DNA of 5,958 bases, taken from OPU3-GD-OMZ sp001901525. Its GTDB lineage: Bacteria > Pseudomonadota > Gammaproteobacteria > Methylococcales > Methylomonadaceae. The notes below the pieces were generated by a model. It saw nothing but the letters and a program-made list of their open reading frames with translations, did no database searches and had not been told where the DNA came from. The stretch spans positions 1-5,958 of the forward strand of contig CAXCEI010000058.1 in assembly GCA_963981505.1 (NCBI GenBank), read 5' to 3'. Of this stretch, positions 5,640-5,958 are shown in pieces. The position numbers were made by a program, and so were the translations under genes. The number at the start of each line of letters is the position of its first letter. Position 1 is the stretch's first letter.

Positions 5640-5958
5640 ATGCAACCCTGCCTCAATCAATCTGTCGACTTAGATCAACTTGCCAAAGATATTAAGAATA
5701 TTCATCGCGAGACCCTTTTACGTATTAATAAAAATGATTTCAGTCACCTGTTGCAACTTGAACGGTGGGGAAGATTATGTACCATCTTCGGTTATGCTAC
5801 CGCGTGGATAGCGCCTAATCCAGTCTCTGCATTGCTCATCAGCCAAGGGATATTTACTCGATGGTCACAACTAACCCATCCGATTTCTCACGGAGCCTAC
5901 GATAAAATAACCAATGTACCTAATCGCTATAAAAGAAAAGGGTATGCAAAAGGCTGGC
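5640..5958 (+). CDS. fatty acid desaturase-family protein, N-terminal 106 residues (cut by window end)
   Basis: The frame stays open from ATG 5640 to the window edge (106 complete codons). Residues 1-40 are polar and helical. Residues 46-72 (from LCTIFGY to LLISQGIF) form a hydrophobic stretch, likely membrane-embedded. HPISH at 80-84 is an HxxxH histidine box followed by GAYDK (85-89), then NVPNRY (92-97) and KGYAKGW (100-106). These blocks resemble the N-terminus of bacterial membrane di-iron fatty acid desaturases, which insert a double bond into acyl chains. The further histidine boxes needed to confirm this lie beyond the window. An in-frame TAA at 5628-5630 leaves ATG 5640 as the only standard start, although no clear ribosome binding site precedes it (CACAG only). 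It lies 281 bp after nifJ and shows no functional link to it, so it probably belongs to another transcription unit. Confidence 0.78.
   Translation, partial: MQPCLNQSVDLDQLAKDIKNIHRETLLRINKNDFSHLLQLERWGRLCTIFGYATAWIAPNPVSALLISQGIFTRWSQLTHPISHGAYDKITNVPNRYKRKGYAKGW

Overview
This is a bacterial metabolic locus, with everything securely called on the + strand. Two complete genes fill positions 128-5358. They form a tight two-gene unit (14 bp apart) for electron transfer at the pyruvate/acetyl-CoA node. First comes a 544-aa iron-sulfur flavoprotein built like the small subunit of glutamate synthase (GltD), with extra [4Fe-4S] domains. Then comes a complete 1193-aa single-chain pyruvate:ferredoxin (flavodoxin) oxidoreductase (PFOR, NifJ type). 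A 281-bp AT-rich intergenic stretch follows. The window ends inside a third gene, whose 106 visible residues look like the N-terminus of a membrane fatty acid desaturase-family protein.

Organism: the moderately AT-rich composition, single-chain NifJ-type PFOR and style of desaturase N-terminus (HxxxH followed by GAYDK and a K-G-[YF]-A-K-G-W block) suggest a Gammaproteobacterium, possibly an environmental methanotroph- or sulfur-oxidiser-like lineage. This is an impression from family resemblance; there is no rRNA or other phylogenetic marker here. No nif genes are visible, so the name nifJ refers to the protein family and does not show a role in nitrogen fixation.

How the genes work together (inference): PFOR oxidises pyruvate and CoA to acetyl-CoA and CO2 and releases two low-potential electrons. 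The upstream flavoprotein has FAD and NAD(P)H sites joined to ferredoxin-like cluster domains, so it could pass electrons between PFOR (directly or through ferredoxin/flavodoxin) and NAD(P)H. The pair would then act as a pyruvate:NAD(P)+ oxidoreductase or, in reverse, supply reduced ferredoxin or support pyruvate synthesis. GltD-like subunits paired with 2-oxoacid oxidoreductases are known elsewhere (PadH of phenylglyoxylate:NAD+ oxidoreductase and KorC of 2-oxoglutarate:NADP+ oxidoreductase in Azoarcus). Here the pairing is with a full-length NifJ-type enzyme.

Region by region: 1-127 is non-coding leader with no convincing promoter. 128-1762 is the GltD-like flavoprotein. 1763-1776 is a short gap. 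1777-5358 is PFOR. 5359-5639 is intergenic, with a strong inverted repeat (5411-5443), a weaker hairpin and T9 tract (5498-5546), three GATCAG copies and a startless minus-strand reading frame (5529-5630) that looks protein-like. 5640-5958 is the partial desaturase. No mobile element, CRISPR array, tRNA or rRNA was seen, and I see no clearly new biological system. The most interesting points are the PFOR/flavoprotein pairing and the broken minus-strand frame.
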